A model generated the notes under the pieces. The model had not been told where the DNA came from. It saw only the letters and a program-made list of their open reading frames with translations, and did no database searches. A stretch of 48,975 bases of DNA, taken from the NCBI GenBank assembly GCA_021794075.1, contig JAJYRM010000018.1, positions 1-48,975 of the forward strand. The letters are read 5' to 3'. The translations under genes and the position numbers were made by a program. Each line of letters opens with the position of its first letter. Position 1 is the first letter of the stretch. Source of the DNA: Bacteroidota bacterium. Lineage in GTDB: Bacteria; Bacteroidota; Ignavibacteria; Kryptoniales; JAKASW01. Positions 16,631 to 28,044 of this stretch are shown here, one piece after another.

Positions 16631-19123
16631 TTACTTATCCTCTTCTTCGAACAGGTCGGCCTGATCGTCGTTATTGCCGTTACCGTTCGTATCGCCGTCA
16701 TCTTCGGCGAGCACTCGCGCGACCGCTGCAATGACGTCGGCATCCTGGAGACGAATTAGCCTCACGCCCTGGGTGTTCCTTCCCGCGGTGCGGATGTCCT
16801 TCACGTGCTGGCGGATGAGGAAGCCCTTGGTGGTAACGATCATGATGTCGTCGTTGTCGATGACCTCCTTGATCGAAAGGAGCTTGCCATTCTTGTCGCC
16901 GGTCTTGACGGTGAAAATACCTTTTCCGCCGCGGTGACGAAGGCTGTACTCTCCAACCTCGCTTCTCTTGCCGAAGCCCTTGTCAGTAACCACGAGGACG
17001 CTGGCTCCGGGTCTGCTTACGGTTATCATTCCGATAACCTCATCGCCCTTGCCAAGGTTCATTCCTCTTACTCCGCGGGCGTTTCTCCCCATCGGACGGA
17101 CATCGCTCTCGTTGAACCTGAGCGCCATACCGTTCTTGCTCCCGATGATTATGTCGAGCTTTCCGTTCGTAAGCCAGGCGTCCATAAGCCTGTCGCCTTT
17201 GTCCAAACCGATCGCGATGATTCCGATCTTCCTCGGATTCGAGAACTCGCTGAGCGCGACTTTCTTGACGTTGCCGCGCTTCGTCACCATCGTTACAAAA
17301 AGATCTTCGGTGAAATCCTTGACGGGCAGGAACGCGGTAATGTCTTCGTCGGCCATCTTGCCGATAACGTTCACGATCGACCTGCCGCGCGAGGCTCTTC
17401 CGCCCTCCGGTACCTCGTGCACCTTCAGCCAGTAGGCCCTTCCCTTGTCGGAGAAGAAGAGGATGTACTGGTGCGTCGACGCGATGAACATGTGCTCGAC
17501 AAAATCGTCCTCGCGGGTAGTCTGGGCTGTTATTCCCTTGCCACCGCGGCTCTGTCTCCTGTATCCGCTGACCGGATAACGCTTTATGAAACCGTTGTGC
17601 GTGATCGTGATGACAACGTCCTCTTCGGCGATCATGTCCTCGATACTGAACTCGGACGCCTTCTCGACAATTTCGGTGCGCCGCTCATCTCCGAAATTTT
17701 TCTTCAACTCTAGAAGCTCGTCTCGGATGATCTCCATCCTCATATCTTTGCTGGCGAGTATCGCGCGCAGTTTCTCGATGAGCTTTATCGTCTCGCGGTA
17801 TTCGTCCTCGATCTTCTTTCTTTCCAGGCCGGTGAGTCTCTGAAGAGTGAGGGCCAGTATTGCCTTTGCCTGTATCTCGCTGAGCTTGAACCTCTTCATC
17901 AAAGCCGTCTTGGCGGTCTCGGGATCCTTTGACTTCTTTATAAGCTGTATGACTTCGTCGATGTTGTCGAGCGCGATCTTATAGCCTTCGAGTATGTGCG
18001 CCCGTCTTTCGGCGGCATCGAGGTCGAATTTCGTTCGCCTGACTACGACTTCGTGACGGTGTTCTATGAAGTACTGCATCACCTGCTTAAGGTTGAGAAC
18101 CTTCGGCACGCCTTCCACGAGTGCCAGCATGATCACGCCGAAAGTCGTCTGCATTTGCGTGTGCTTGTAGAGGTTGTTCAAAACGACCTGCGGTTCCGAG
18201 TCCCTCTTCAGCTCGATCACCACGCGGATGCCGTCCCTGTCGGATTCGTCCCTGATGTCCGATATATCTTCAAGCTTCTTCTCCCGGACGAGGTCTGCAA
18301 TCTTCTCAATAAGGTTGGACTTGTTTACCTGGTACGGCAGCTCCGTGACGATAATATTGACGCGCCCGTTCTTGAGAGTCTCGATGTTCGCCTTCGCGCG
18401 GATGATAATTCTGCCCCGTCCAGTCTTATAAGCATCCAAAACCCCTTCGTACCCAAATATAATACCGCCGGTTGGGAAGTCGGGAGCCTTGATTATCTTG
18501 ATCAGCTTCTCGATCGGCATCTCTGGGTTCTTTATCAGGTTCGCGATCGCGTCGACTGTGTCGCTGAGATTGTGCGGCGGTATGTTCGTCGCCATTCCTA
18601 CGGCGATTCCACTGGCGCCATTGACGAGAAGGTTCGGCACGAGCGAAGGAAGAACGAGAGGCTCCTTCAGAGATTCGTCGAAGTTCGGCGCGAAGTCTAC
18701 GGTGTTCTTCTCGAGATCCCGGAGCGTCTCGGCCGCGATCCTGGAAAGTCTCGCCTCGGTATAACGCATAGCCGCTGGCGAGTCGCCGTCGACGGAACCG
18801 AAGTTCCCCTGCCCATCAACAAGCGGATAGCGCATCGAGAAATCCTGCGCCATCCTGACTATAGTGTCGTAAACCGCCGAGTCGCCGTGAGGATGGTATT
18901 TTCCGAGAACCTCCCCGACAATTCTCGCGCTCTTCTTGTACGGCTTGTTGTAGTCAAGGCCTAGCTCGTTCATGCCGAAGAGCACTCTCCTGTGCACAGG
19001 CTTCAAACCGTCGCGCACGTCAGGAAGCGCGCGCGCCACGATGACAGACATCGCGTAGTCTATGTACGAGCCTTTTATCTCATCTTCTATATCGACCGGC
19101 ACAAGTTTTTCATTCAAAGACAT
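16631..19123 (-). CDS. gyrA: DNA gyrase subunit A
   Basis: An 830-residue type IIA topoisomerase subunit that cuts and reseals DNA to introduce negative supercoils with GyrB. The catalytic tyrosine is Y121 in '[10 protein letters not shown]'. The quinolone region '[19 protein letters not shown]' has S82 and D86, the drug-sensitive residues by E. coli comparison. The C-terminal pinwheel includes '[13 protein letters not shown]', a GyrA-box variant that separates it from ParC. The tail is acidic and Asn/Asp-rich (last ~24 residues, '[20 protein letters not shown]'). The ATG at 19123 is chosen because AGGAAA lies five bases upstream; an upstream in-frame extension (to 19240) lacks family similarity and overlaps the WG gene. 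It is last in the replication gene run, with a strong terminator. Confidence 0.97.
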   Translation of the reverse strand: MSLNEKLVPVDIEDEIKGSYIDYAMSVIVARALPDVRDGLKPVHRRVLFGMNELGLDYNKPYKKSARIVGEVLGKYHPHGDSAVYDTIVRMAQDFSMRYPLVDGQGNFGSVDGDSPAAMRYTEARLSRIAAETLRDLEKNTVDFAPNFDESLKEPLVLPSLVPNLLVNGASGIAVGMATNIPPHNLSDTVDAIANLIKNPEMPIEKLIKIIKAPDFPTGGIIFGYEGVLDAYKTGRGRIIIRAKANIETLKNGRVNIIVTELPYQVNKSNLIEKIADLVREKKLEDISDIRDESDRDGIRVVIELKRDSEPQVVLNNLYKHTQMQTTFGVIMLALVEGVPKVLNLKQVMQYFIEHRHEVVVRRTKFDLDAAERRAHILEGYKIALDNIDEVIQLIKKSKDPETAKTALMKRFKLSEIQAKAILALTLQRLTGLERKKIEDEYRETIKLIEKLRAILASKDMRMEIIRDELLELKKNFGDERRTEIVEKASEFSIEDMIAEEDVVITITHNGFIKRYPVSGYRRQSRGGKGITAQTTREDDFVEHMFIASTHQYILFFSDKGRAYWLKVHEVPEGGRASRGRSIVNVIGKMADEDITAFLPVKDFTEDLFVTMVTKRGNVKKVALSEFSNPRKIGIIAIGLDKGDRLMDAWLTNGKLDIIIGSKNGMALRFNESDVRPMGRNARGVRGMNLGKGDEVIGMITVSRPGASVLVVTDKGFGKRSEVGEYSLRHRGGKGIFTVKTGDKNGKLLSIKEVIDNDDIMIVTTKGFLIRQHVKDIRTAGRNTQGVRLIRLQDADVIAAVARVLAEDDGDTNGNGNNDDQADLFEEEDK

Positions 19124-19157
19124 ATTGTTTCCTGTTTTTTGTAAGACTTTCCGATTT

Positions 19158-20084
19158 TCACCTATCGGATTTCCAGACCACTTTTCCGCTATGGTCGATG
19201 TAACCGTACCACTGCGCCGTCTCGACCGAGGCGAGTCCATGCCAGAATGGATTTGCGTCGGTGAATACCGGTTTTATCACGAACGATCCAGTCGTGTCGA
19301 CGTATCCCCATAAACCGTCCACCTCGACAGGTGCAATGCCATCGCTGAACTTTCTGGCGTCAGTAAAATTCAGTCGGAACGCTTGATCGCCGGATTTCGT
19401 CACGTACTTCCACTCGGAACCATCTCTGACAAGGGCACGGCCATCGTAGAAAGCTCTCGCGGCACCGAACTGCGGTTTGATTACCTCCCGCCCAGTTCCG
19501 TCTACGTAGCCCCATATCCCGTTTATTTCAACCGGAGCGAGACCGCAAGAAAATGTTCCCGTGTGCTGGTACTTAATTGGTATGACGACACGGCCAGTCG
19601 TGTCGATGTAACCGCATCGTCCGTTGATCGAAACGTTCGCGAGGCCATCTGAAAAATCTCCGGCAACATCGTACTTGTAATCGATAACCAATTTGCCGGT
19701 GCGATCGATATAACCGAACCTGTCCCGGCTGAAAAAAGGGAAAAATACCGGGCGATCCAATACCCGCGCGCGCCCATCGTGAAAATCTCCGGCTTCGGAA
19801 TACTTTGCCGGTATGACCTCACGCCCTGTCGAATCGACGAATCCCCACCTCGTTCCGCCAAACACCGTCCAATTGCCGATTCGCCGCAATCCATCCGCAA
19901 AATCTGGAAGGGCTCGCAATGTCGGTTTCACGACAACATTCCCGCTCGAGTCAATGAAGCCGTAAAGCCCATTTTCCTCTATCGGGTATTTCGTGGCCTG
20001 CGCCTTCGCCGCTCCGGCGATGAAAAGGAACGAGAGCAACATCGGTAGAATTGACAGCGAAGAGATCGATGAGATCTTTTCCAT
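19158..20084 (-). CDS. Secreted WG-repeat protein between gyrB and gyrA
   Basis: About 308 residues with a signal peptide ('[19 protein letters not shown]', about 11-29) and eight WG/KWG-type repeats of about 35-40 residues. Each has the form (W/Y)G(F/Y)(I/V)D-x-x-G-x-x-V(I/V): '[15 protein letters not shown]', '[14 protein letters not shown]', '[14 protein letters not shown]', '[14 protein letters not shown]', '[15 protein letters not shown]', a degenerate '[11 protein letters not shown]', '[15 protein letters not shown]' and '[13 protein letters not shown]'. WG repeats form a beta-rich solenoid or propeller-like surface, with no established activity here. ATG 20084 gives the best signal peptide; ATG 20120 and TTG 20147 are alternatives. 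Its stop lies 34 bases before gyrA, so it probably shares the gyrA transcript. Its product is exported, unlike its neighbours. Confidence 0.8.
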   Translation of the reverse strand: MEKISSISSLSILPMLLSFLFIAGAAKAQATKYPIEENGLYGFIDSSGNVVVKPTLRALPDFADGLRRIGNWTVFGGTRWGFVDSTGREVIPAKYSEAGDFHDGRARVLDRPVFFPFFSRDRFGYIDRTGKLVIDYKYDVAGDFSDGLANVSINGRCGYIDTTGRVVIPIKYQHTGTFSCGLAPVEINGIWGYVDGTGREVIKPQFGAARAFYDGRALVRDGSEWKYVTKSGDQAFRLNFTDARKFSDGIAPVEVDGLWGYVDTTGSFVIKPVFTDANPFWHGLASVETAQWYGYIDHSGKVVWKSDR

Positions 20085-20249
20085 AGCTGGAAAATGTTGG
20101 AATGCAGGCCTAGTAGTCATCGTGAGATGTGAATTCCTATTTATCAAATTCCAATCGTCCTTAGCGTGTGCTCAAACTCTCGGAGAATTCGTTCCATGAA
20201 GCAACCTCCGATCACATTATGATCCAGGAAAAAGCTTCTGTCATTATTG

Positions 20250-22313
<2,064 letters not shown>

Positions 22314-22322
22314 CTACCTCTT

Positions 22323-22607
22323 TTAAATGAAAAAAATATCTTGTACTCCTGAATCAGGATAATTCTCGCTAATCTTCTTGAGTATCGACGGCTTCATAAA
22401 AACCAGCTCGTTTCTCCATGCGCTCGTGGCGACCTTCACGTATAGAATGCCGTTCTCGATACGCGATATTTCTGTGTTCCTGCCGATCGCTTCGCCGACT
22501 ATCTTCTCCCACTCTCCGACAACCTGGTACGCTCGAAGCTTGTCCGACACGTTGCCTTCTTTTGAAAACTCCTTGATGAGCTCGCCGATGCTTCTGGCCT
22601 CAGGCAT
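22323..22607 (-). CDS. DUF721 (DciA-like) protein
   Basis: A 94-residue DUF721 protein of the DciA family, which loads the replicative helicase DnaB in many bacteria that lack DnaC/DnaI. It has the typical 'YQVVGEWEKIVGEAIGRNTEI' (about 28-48) and 'GILYVKVATSAWRNELVFMK' (about 54-73) blocks of the KH-like fold. The ATG at 22607 overlaps the end of recF by eight bases, so translation is likely coupled. Position between recF and gyrB is common for this family. DciA function is inferred from family and location. Confidence 0.85.
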   Translation of the reverse strand: MPEARSIGELIKEFSKEGNVSDKLRAYQVVGEWEKIVGEAIGRNTEISRIENGILYVKVATSAWRNELVFMKPSILKKISENYPDSGVQDIFFI

Positions 22608-23718
22608 GCTCGTACACCACACTCCCTTCCTTAACGGAATGGAATTTTACATCCTGCATATCGACTATCTTATCATCGAAGCTGAGCATGTCGGTCGCTG
22701 TTATGAATGCCTGGCCGAGACCCGTCACAGTCCTGATTGCTTTTGTGGCCCGCGTCAAATCAAGCTCAGTCATCACGTCGTCGAGAAGCATAGCGGGAGT
22801 CTCCCCAAGTTTCTGCTTTATGTAGCGGGACTCCGCAACCTTAAGCGCGACAAGAAAAGTCTTGTGCTGTCCCTGAGATGCGAATTCCTTGATGGGAATG
22901 CCGTTCAGGAAAAATCCGATATCGTCCCTGTGCGGCCCTGCCAGAGTGGATCCGCGCGAGCGCTCGATCTTTGAAAGAGCGTTCAACGACTTCCTGAAAT
23001 CGTTCTCAATGTCACCTTCCAGCGCGAACGACGGTTCGTACTTGAGCCATGGTGTTTCGCCTGATTCGACGAGAGACCTGTACGCGTCCGAGAATATCCC
23101 GCTGAATTCCTCGACGAATGAAAACCTTCGCGAGACGATCTTTGTCCCGTGCGCGATCAGAGCGGAGGTCCATGCGGCGAGAAGATCGCCGTCAAGGATG
23201 TTGTTCAACTTTCCATCGAGGAGAATCTTGTTCCTCTGCTTCAGAGCGCGCCTGTACTCGGTAAGCTCTTCCAGGTACGATCTGGAAACCTGTGATAGCA
23301 CAATATCGAGAAAGACCCTCCTCTCGGAAGGCGCGCCGCCCGTCAGCGCAAAATCTCCCGGTGCAAGGACCACGATCGGAAACAAGCCGATCACTTCTGA
23401 ACTTTTCCTTACTTCGTTTGAATCAAGAAAATACTTTTTGCCGGCGTTGGCCTCGTACGCGACTCGTACCCTGTTGGTTACATTTTTTTCGGTTTCGATC
23501 GTAGCGTCGACCGAGAAGTTGTCGCCTCCCAATTTTGCAACGCTCGAATCTGATTGCTGAAGAAAGCTCCTGGTCAGGCAGATATACGACAGCGCTTCCA
23601 GGACGCTGGTCTTCCCCTGGGCGTTGGCCCCGGTAATGAAGTTTAGGCCCGTGCTAAACTCAAGCGATGAATCGGCGTGATTTCTGAAATTTGTCAGCTG
23701 GACTTTCTTTATTCGCAT
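22600..23718 (-). CDS. recF: DNA replication and repair protein RecF
   Basis: A 372-residue SMC-like ATPase that binds gapped DNA and helps load RecA with RecO and RecR. The Walker A is 'TGANAQGKTS' (29-38). The ABC signature region includes 'FASQGQHKTFLVALKVAES' (about 279-297), and the Walker B is 'AMLLDDVMTELD' (about 308-319). Length is typical. The start lies just three bases after the dnaN stop, and the end overlaps the DUF721 gene, showing a tight dnaN-recF-DUF721 operon. Confidence 0.95.
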   Translation of the reverse strand: MRIKKVQLTNFRNHADSSLEFSTGLNFITGANAQGKTSVLEALSYICLTRSFLQQSDSSVAKLGGDNFSVDATIETEKNVTNRVRVAYEANAGKKYFLDSNEVRKSSEVIGLFPIVVLAPGDFALTGGAPSERRVFLDIVLSQVSRSYLEELTEYRRALKQRNKILLDGKLNNILDGDLLAAWTSALIAHGTKIVSRRFSFVEEFSGIFSDAYRSLVESGETPWLKYEPSFALEGDIENDFRKSLNALSKIERSRGSTLAGPHRDDIGFFLNGIPIKEFASQGQHKTFLVALKVAESRYIKQKLGETPAMLLDDVMTELDLTRATKAIRTVTGLGQAFITATDMLSFDDKIVDMQDVKFHSVKEGSVVYEHA

Positions 23719-23721
23719 GCT

Positions 23722-24858
23722 TCAGTTAAGTCTCAGAGGCATCACGAGAATAAGAATATCCTGTTCGGACGCCGCCGCTTTTGCATCCTCATGTACCGGC
23801 CTTATCGTCGCGGCGCGAGTTGCTGACGAAAGCGCGAACCTTACCTTCGGAGCATCGATGCTACTCATCGCTTCGGTTATGTAGGTAGAATTAAAGCCGA
23901 TGTTCATCGATTCGCCGCCGTTCCACTGAACCTGCAACTTCTCTTCGCCCATCTCGCCCCGATCCGCATCTTCTGCGGATATCGTCAGCACATCTTTGTC
24001 GACTGTGAATTTAACTAGGTGGTTGACGGTGTCGGATAAAATCGCCACGCGACGAACCTTGTCGAGTAGTTCGCCTCTGGCGACAGTCATCAACTTGTTG
24101 TTGTCGATGTCGCTTGGTATGACAGCCTCGTAATCGGGGTGCGGTTCCTTGATAAGTCTCGTGATAAGCTCTGTGTCGGAGTTCTTCAAACGGATATGGT
24201 CGTCGGTAATCGTTATATCCACCGCGGACGCTTTGAAACTCTTCGCCGCAAGCGAAAGAGCCTTTTCCTGAATGTTTGCTTCTTTCTTCAACGGCTTGTC
24301 GACGAGCGCCTTGTCTTCTATGCGCACCAGTCTGTGCCCATCCGTCGAATATATCCTTGCTCCCTTTCCCGAAAAAAGAAAGAGGACGCCGTTCATGGAT
24401 CGCCTGTGCTCATCTTTGGACACCGCAAAGATAGTTCGCTCGATGACCGTCTTAAGCGTGTCCGCAGCTATTGTTGAAGTCTCCGCTGAATCGCTTAGCG
24501 TCGGCAGCGTCGGATATTCATCCGCTGGTGAACACGCAAACTTGTAAGACCCCGACTTTGTCTTAAGTGTCAGCTTCAAACTCTCATCGACGTTAACGTC
24601 TATTTCCGAATCTTCGAGATTTCTCACAATATCGAAAAACTCTTTCGCGTTAACGGTCACTTTGCCATCGGTCGCTTCGAGTACATCGGCCTGAGTCGAC
24701 ATCGATATCTCAAGATCGGTAGCGGAAACGGTAAGCTTCTTCTTGCTTGTTTCCAGCAACAGGTTTTCTATTGCCGGAATCGTGGTTCGAACAGGGACCA
24801 CTCCGATTACCCGACCAATGACATCGCGGAGTTCCCTGCTGTTTACTTTAAACCTCAT
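23722..24858 (-). CDS. dnaN: DNA polymerase III beta sliding clamp
   Basis: A 378-residue sliding clamp with three similar domains of about 125 residues. It begins 'MRFKVNSRELRDVIGRVIGVVP', has 'YSTDGHRLVRIE' in the middle domain, and ends 'ILILVMPLRLN', the conserved C-terminus 'xxVMPxRL' of the clamp. It tethers Pol III and other partners to DNA. The ATG at 24858 is chosen because GGAGG lies six bases upstream; an ATG four codons earlier overlaps that site. A ~400-base AT-rich spacer separates it from dnaA. Confidence 0.97.
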   Translation of the reverse strand: MRFKVNSRELRDVIGRVIGVVPVRTTIPAIENLLLETSKKKLTVSATDLEISMSTQADVLEATDGKVTVNAKEFFDIVRNLEDSEIDVNVDESLKLTLKTKSGSYKFACSPADEYPTLPTLSDSAETSTIAADTLKTVIERTIFAVSKDEHRRSMNGVLFLFSGKGARIYSTDGHRLVRIEDKALVDKPLKKEANIQEKALSLAAKSFKASAVDITITDDHIRLKNSDTELITRLIKEPHPDYEAVIPSDIDNNKLMTVARGELLDKVRRVAILSDTVNHLVKFTVDKDVLTISAEDADRGEMGEEKLQVQWNGGESMNIGFNSTYITEAMSSIDAPKVRFALSSATRAATIRPVHEDAKAAASEQDILILVMPLRLN

Positions 24859-25260
24859 TTCCGCCTCCATTATTTGCAGAATTTTCCAAGTTCAAGTTGT
24901 TTGATTTTAATGTAAATTTAGCTTTTTTTGGCCTAACTATCAATTTAGAAGTCTACTACTGTGACCCCCTGATGTGCATAACTATCCATTATTATAATAA
25001 TAGATATATATACTTAAGAAATAATAGTAATAAGATAGACTGTGGATATGTTGATAAGTTTGTTGGTATTTAATAATCGATGCTCTGACAAGAAATTACA
25101 AAAGCTATCATGGACAGAATTGTCAACGTCATGAGACTTCTTGTGTGTTGGAAAGGCAGTGTCTCTCAACATTAACATTTGGCGGAACGTTTTTCTGTTG
25201 ATAATCTATAACTAACTAACAGAGGATGCCCGCTTTTCAACACAGATCCAAACATGTTCT
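24859..25260. other. dnaA-dnaN spacer: candidate origin unwinding element
   Basis: No gene. The segment 24985-25035 is almost entirely A/T. DnaA-box-like sites: TGTGCATAA (24973-24981, matches TTATNCACA), TGTGGATAT (25041-25049), TGTTGATAA (25049-25057) and TGTTGATAA (25196-25204). Read on the minus strand, the tandem boxes at 25057-25041 are followed by a seven-base spacer. Then come six consecutive [C/T]T[A/T] triplets, TTATTACTATTATTTCTT (25033-25016), and the AT tract. This is the order of the B. subtilis basal unwinding system (boxes, spacer, DnaA-trios, melting region). Function is inferred. Confidence 0.65.
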
Positions 25261-26652
25261 TCACATCCCTATCATTTCAATTTTCTTCTTGATTCTATCG
25301 TACTTTTCGCGAAACCGATCATCATTTGCGAGCTGATCAGAAATTATCTGACACGCGTATATCACTGTTGAATGGTCGCGACCGCCGAATTGACTCCCTA
25401 TGGTCTTCAGCGGGAGCTGCGTCAATTCTTTTGTAAGATACATCGCTGTCTGTCTCGCGATAACAATTTCTGACTTGCGCGTCTTTCCGCGGAGCTGTTC
25501 CTCGGTGACATCGAAGACATCGGCGACGATCTTCTGGATGTCTTCCACCGTAACAGCGGTCTTCCTGCTGACAGCCAGGCTGCGGACCACTTCCTTCGCG
25601 AGGTCGACGGATATTTCCCTGTTGTTCAGGCTGGCCTTTGCAAGTATGCTTATGAGACTTCCTTCCAGCTCGCGGATGTTTGAAGTGACGTTCGCGGCGA
25701 CATACTCAATCACGTCTTCAGGCATGTGTATGCCGTCGTCCTCGCTTTTCTTTCGAAGGATCGCTATACGGGTCTCGAGGTCCGGGGGCTGCACGTCGAC
25801 AGTCAATCCCCAGGTGAACCTGCTGACAAGGCGGTCGTCCACTCCCTTCAACTCTTTCGGTGGCCGGTCAGAGGACAGGATGATTTGTTTTCCTGACTGA
25901 TGCAGCGCGTTGAAAGTATGGAAAAAATTGTCCTGCGTCTTTTCCTTCCCAGCAAAGAACTGTATGTCGTCGACAATGAGAATATCCATGCTTCTGTAGA
26001 AGTTTGAGAACTCATTGGCTCTGTCTTTTTGGATGGCATCAACGAAGTCGACAGTGAACCTCTCGCTGGAAACATACAATACTCTCTCAGCCTTTCCAGA
26101 CTGCCGAGCGAAATTGCCGATCGCCTGAATAAGATGCGTCTTGCCGAGACCGACGCCTCCGTAGACGACGAGCGGATTAAACGAGGTGCCCGCGGGATTG
26201 TTGGCGACTGCGTAAGCTGCCGCGCGTGCGAATTGGTTGCTATCACCCTTTATGAAATTGTCGAAAGTGTAGCGTGGATTGATATTGCTTTCAAACGGAG
26301 GTTTCGCCGTCAACTTTGTCGCGGTGAAATGCTGCTGACTCGCCTGCCCAGGTTGAGGCGGCCTGTAGAACTGCGGCTCGGAGTCCGACATGTCCTCCTC
26401 TGAAATCGTGTACTCAACTCTGGCGTTTTCTCCCATTACCAGTTTGACAGACTCATTAACGACGCTCGAGTAGTGTTCCTCAAGCCAATCGTGGAAGAAC
26501 TGGCTCGGGACCTTCACGACGAGGCTCTCACTGTCCAGACTGACGGGAACAACGGGTTCGAACCAAGTCTTGTAACTCAAATTGTTAACTCGCCCCTGAA
26601 TATGTTTCATGCATTCTTGCCAAGCCCCCTTGGCATCAGTAACAGTTTCCAT
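25261..26652 (-). CDS. dnaA: Chromosomal replication initiator protein DnaA
   Basis: A 463-residue initiator. Domain I is at 1-85 ('GRVNNLSYKTWFEPVVPVS'). A Gln/Pro-rich linker follows, and the AAA+ domain starts 'PRYTFDNFIKGDSNQFA' (about 125-141). Walker A is 'GGVGLGKTHL' and Walker B is 'ILIVDDIQF'. The arginine-finger and helical parts follow, and the DNA-binding domain IV ends with 'GGRDHSTVIYACQ'. It binds the boxes in the two flanking spacers to open the origin. The ATG at 26652 is preceded by AAGGGAG; a TTG two codons earlier is less likely. It leads the minus-strand run dnaA-dnaN-recF. TTATCCACA-type boxes upstream may also autoregulate it. Confidence 0.98.
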   Translation of the reverse strand: METVTDAKGAWQECMKHIQGRVNNLSYKTWFEPVVPVSLDSESLVVKVPSQFFHDWLEEHYSSVVNESVKLVMGENARVEYTISEEDMSDSEPQFYRPPQPGQASQQHFTATKLTAKPPFESNINPRYTFDNFIKGDSNQFARAAAYAVANNPAGTSFNPLVVYGGVGLGKTHLIQAIGNFARQSGKAERVLYVSSERFTVDFVDAIQKDRANEFSNFYRSMDILIVDDIQFFAGKEKTQDNFFHTFNALHQSGKQIILSSDRPPKELKGVDDRLVSRFTWGLTVDVQPPDLETRIAILRKKSEDDGIHMPEDVIEYVAANVTSNIRELEGSLISILAKASLNNREISVDLAKEVVRSLAVSRKTAVTVEDIQKIVADVFDVTEEQLRGKTRKSEIVIARQTAMYLTKELTQLPLKTIGSQFGGRDHSTVIYACQIISDQLANDDRFREKYDRIKKKIEMIGM

Positions 26653-27234
26653 CAACAAGCTCCCTTGAGATATTCAGAATTTTCTCCACATTTCCAACCA
26701 ACTTATTAACATTAACAGCGATGATGTAATGGTTGCAAAATCAAGCGCTTACACCGCCAAGTAACTTAACCTTAACATACCGGTGGAAAACTAAGAATCA
26801 TAAAGTAAAAAGAGTAGGCCTAATTTTGAGCAAAAATAAAGCGATTTCCACAAGTTATCCACACTGCCTGAACCAGATATGTTGCGGACAATATTAATAA
26901 AGCAAATGTGGAAAAACAAGCTGCTGGCTCAATGTGGATAATTGGCTAACCTATTGAAGGTTCGGGTGTTATGTGTAGTTTTTCTGTTATGTGGAAAACT
27001 TTTCGGAGATGCGGGGAAATATTGAATATTTGGCATCTTTTGCTTTTTTAGAGCGAGTGTGGAAAAGTTGAACAATTTTGTGGAAAACACACGATTATTT
27101 GTTGAAGGATTCTTGGTAATTGTTTGGAAGTTTTAAAGGTGAACGAGGCTCGTCGAAAAGGGTATGCGAACCTTGAATTTTGTTACCATCTGAGCTAACT
27201 TGTCAGGCAAAATTTAAAACCAGAGGAGTTTTTG
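26653..27234. other. oriC box cluster between dnaA and rpmH
   Basis: A gene-free 580-base region where coding direction switches. Perfect DnaA boxes: TTATCCACA (26855-26863) and TGTGGATAA (26933-26941). Near boxes TGTGGAAAA occur at 26907-26915, 26990-26998, 27058-27066 and 27079-27087, all in the same orientation as the second perfect box, with TTTCCACAA at 26845-26853 opposite. The right end must contain the rpmH promoter, and the left end the dnaA promoter. Together with the dnaA-dnaN spacer it forms a probable bipartite origin. Confidence 0.85.
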
Positions 27235-27381
27235 ATGAAGAGGACATTTCAGCCTCACAATACGAGAAGAAGGAGAACGCACGGTTTTCGCTCCAAAATG
27301 AAGAGCAAGACCGGTCGCAAAGTGTTGGCCCGCAGACGTGCTAAGGGGCGCTGGCGCCTAACTGTCAGCGACGAGAAGTAA
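27235..27381 (+). CDS. rpmH: 50S ribosomal protein L34
   Basis: A 48-residue, very basic protein: '[18 protein letters not shown]' then '[19 protein letters not shown]' and a short tail 'TVSDEK'. This is the standard L34 sequence, a small structural component of the large ribosomal subunit. AGGAG lies seven bases before the ATG. It begins the plus-strand run rpmH-rnpA-yidD-yidC and is the first gene right of the origin, as in many bacteria. Confidence 0.98.
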   Translation: MKRTFQPHNTRRRRTHGFRSKMKSKTGRKVLARRRAKGRWRLTVSDEK

Positions 27382-27413
27382 CGCTAGAGCGATACCTGTC
27401 CCCGGAGGGCTCT

Positions 27414-27809
27414 ATCCGACGCTTTACTCTCCCGAAAGAAGATATCATAAAGTCATCAAGGGAGATCGGCGAAGTGATCAGAGAAGGAAGGCGCTTCAAC
27501 GGGAAGCGCGTTTTCATATTCTATCAATGGAACACTTTGCCGGAAGGGGGCAGAGAAGTAAGAGTTGCGTTTACAGTATCCAGAAGAGTTCGCAATGCGG
27601 CAGACCGCAACAGACTCAAGCGCCTCATGAGAGAAGTTTACAGAATCAACAGAGAGGATGCGGTCTCCACCTTCGGGGCGCAGGGAATGAGTCTGAGAGT
27701 CGTAATGGGCTGCAGCTATGAAACCGCCGCGGCAGCCATATCCATGAAAGATATTGAAGAAGATTTCAAACTATTTCTACGTAGAGTCAGCGTCGACATT
27801 GCCGGCTGA
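27414..27809 (+). CDS. rnpA: Ribonuclease P protein component, apparent AUC start
   Basis: RNase P protein that helps the catalytic RNA trim tRNA 5' ends. Conserved parts are '[27 protein letters not shown]', the RNR motif region (positively charged helix), and a C-terminal strand/helix. The first canonical start in frame is GTG 27474 (111 residues, with AAGGGAG about nine bases before it). Starting there would cut the conserved first helix. The in-frame upstream sequence reads '[19 protein letters not shown]', which matches the family N-terminus. No ATG, GTG or TTG occurs upstream in frame before a stop at 27342. The ATC at 27414 has GGAGGG ending about five bases before it, so I place the start there, giving 131 residues. 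CTG 27396 is another option. Confidence 0.85.
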   Translation: MRRFTLPKEDIIKSSREIGEVIREGRRFNGKRVFIFYQWNTLPEGGREVRVAFTVSRRVRNAADRNRLKRLMREVYRINREDAVSTFGAQGMSLRVVMGCSYETAAAAISMKDIEEDFKLFLRRVSVDIAG

Positions 27810-28044
27810 CGCCGCGATCGCCGTCATAAGACTTTACAAGAAATTCATCTCGCCACTTTTTCCGCCAACGTGCAGGTTCTATCCGAGCTGTTCATCATAT
27901 TCGATAGACGCCTTCCGAATGCATGGATTCTTCAAAGGGATGCTCCTGAGCATCTGGAGAGTCCTTCGCTGTAACCCGTTTAACGCGGGCGGATACGACC
28001 CAGTTCAGGAATCACATCCCTTCCGGAGAAGCAGAGGAATATAG
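27799..28044 (+). CDS. yidD: Membrane protein insertion efficiency factor YidD
   Basis: A short membrane-associated protein (81 residues from TTG 27799) that supports YidC-dependent insertion. It has the family core '[20 protein letters not shown]', '[18 protein letters not shown]' with its cysteines, and '[19 protein letters not shown]'. The frame has no ATG start. TTG 27799 gives the usual family length, while TTG 27754 would add 15 residues of atypical sequence; neither has a clear ribosome binding site. It overlaps the rnpA end by 11 bases and abuts yidC directly, so translation is probably coupled. Confidence 0.88.
   Translation: MPADAAIAVIRLYKKFISPLFPPTCRFYPSCSSYSIDAFRMHGFFKGMLLSIWRVLRCNPFNAGGYDPVQESHPFRRSRGI

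Noticed and set aside
16805-18964. Large plus-strand open frames (302 and 322 codons) within gyrA
   Set aside because: They lie opposite conserved gyrA blocks and have no recognisable domain.
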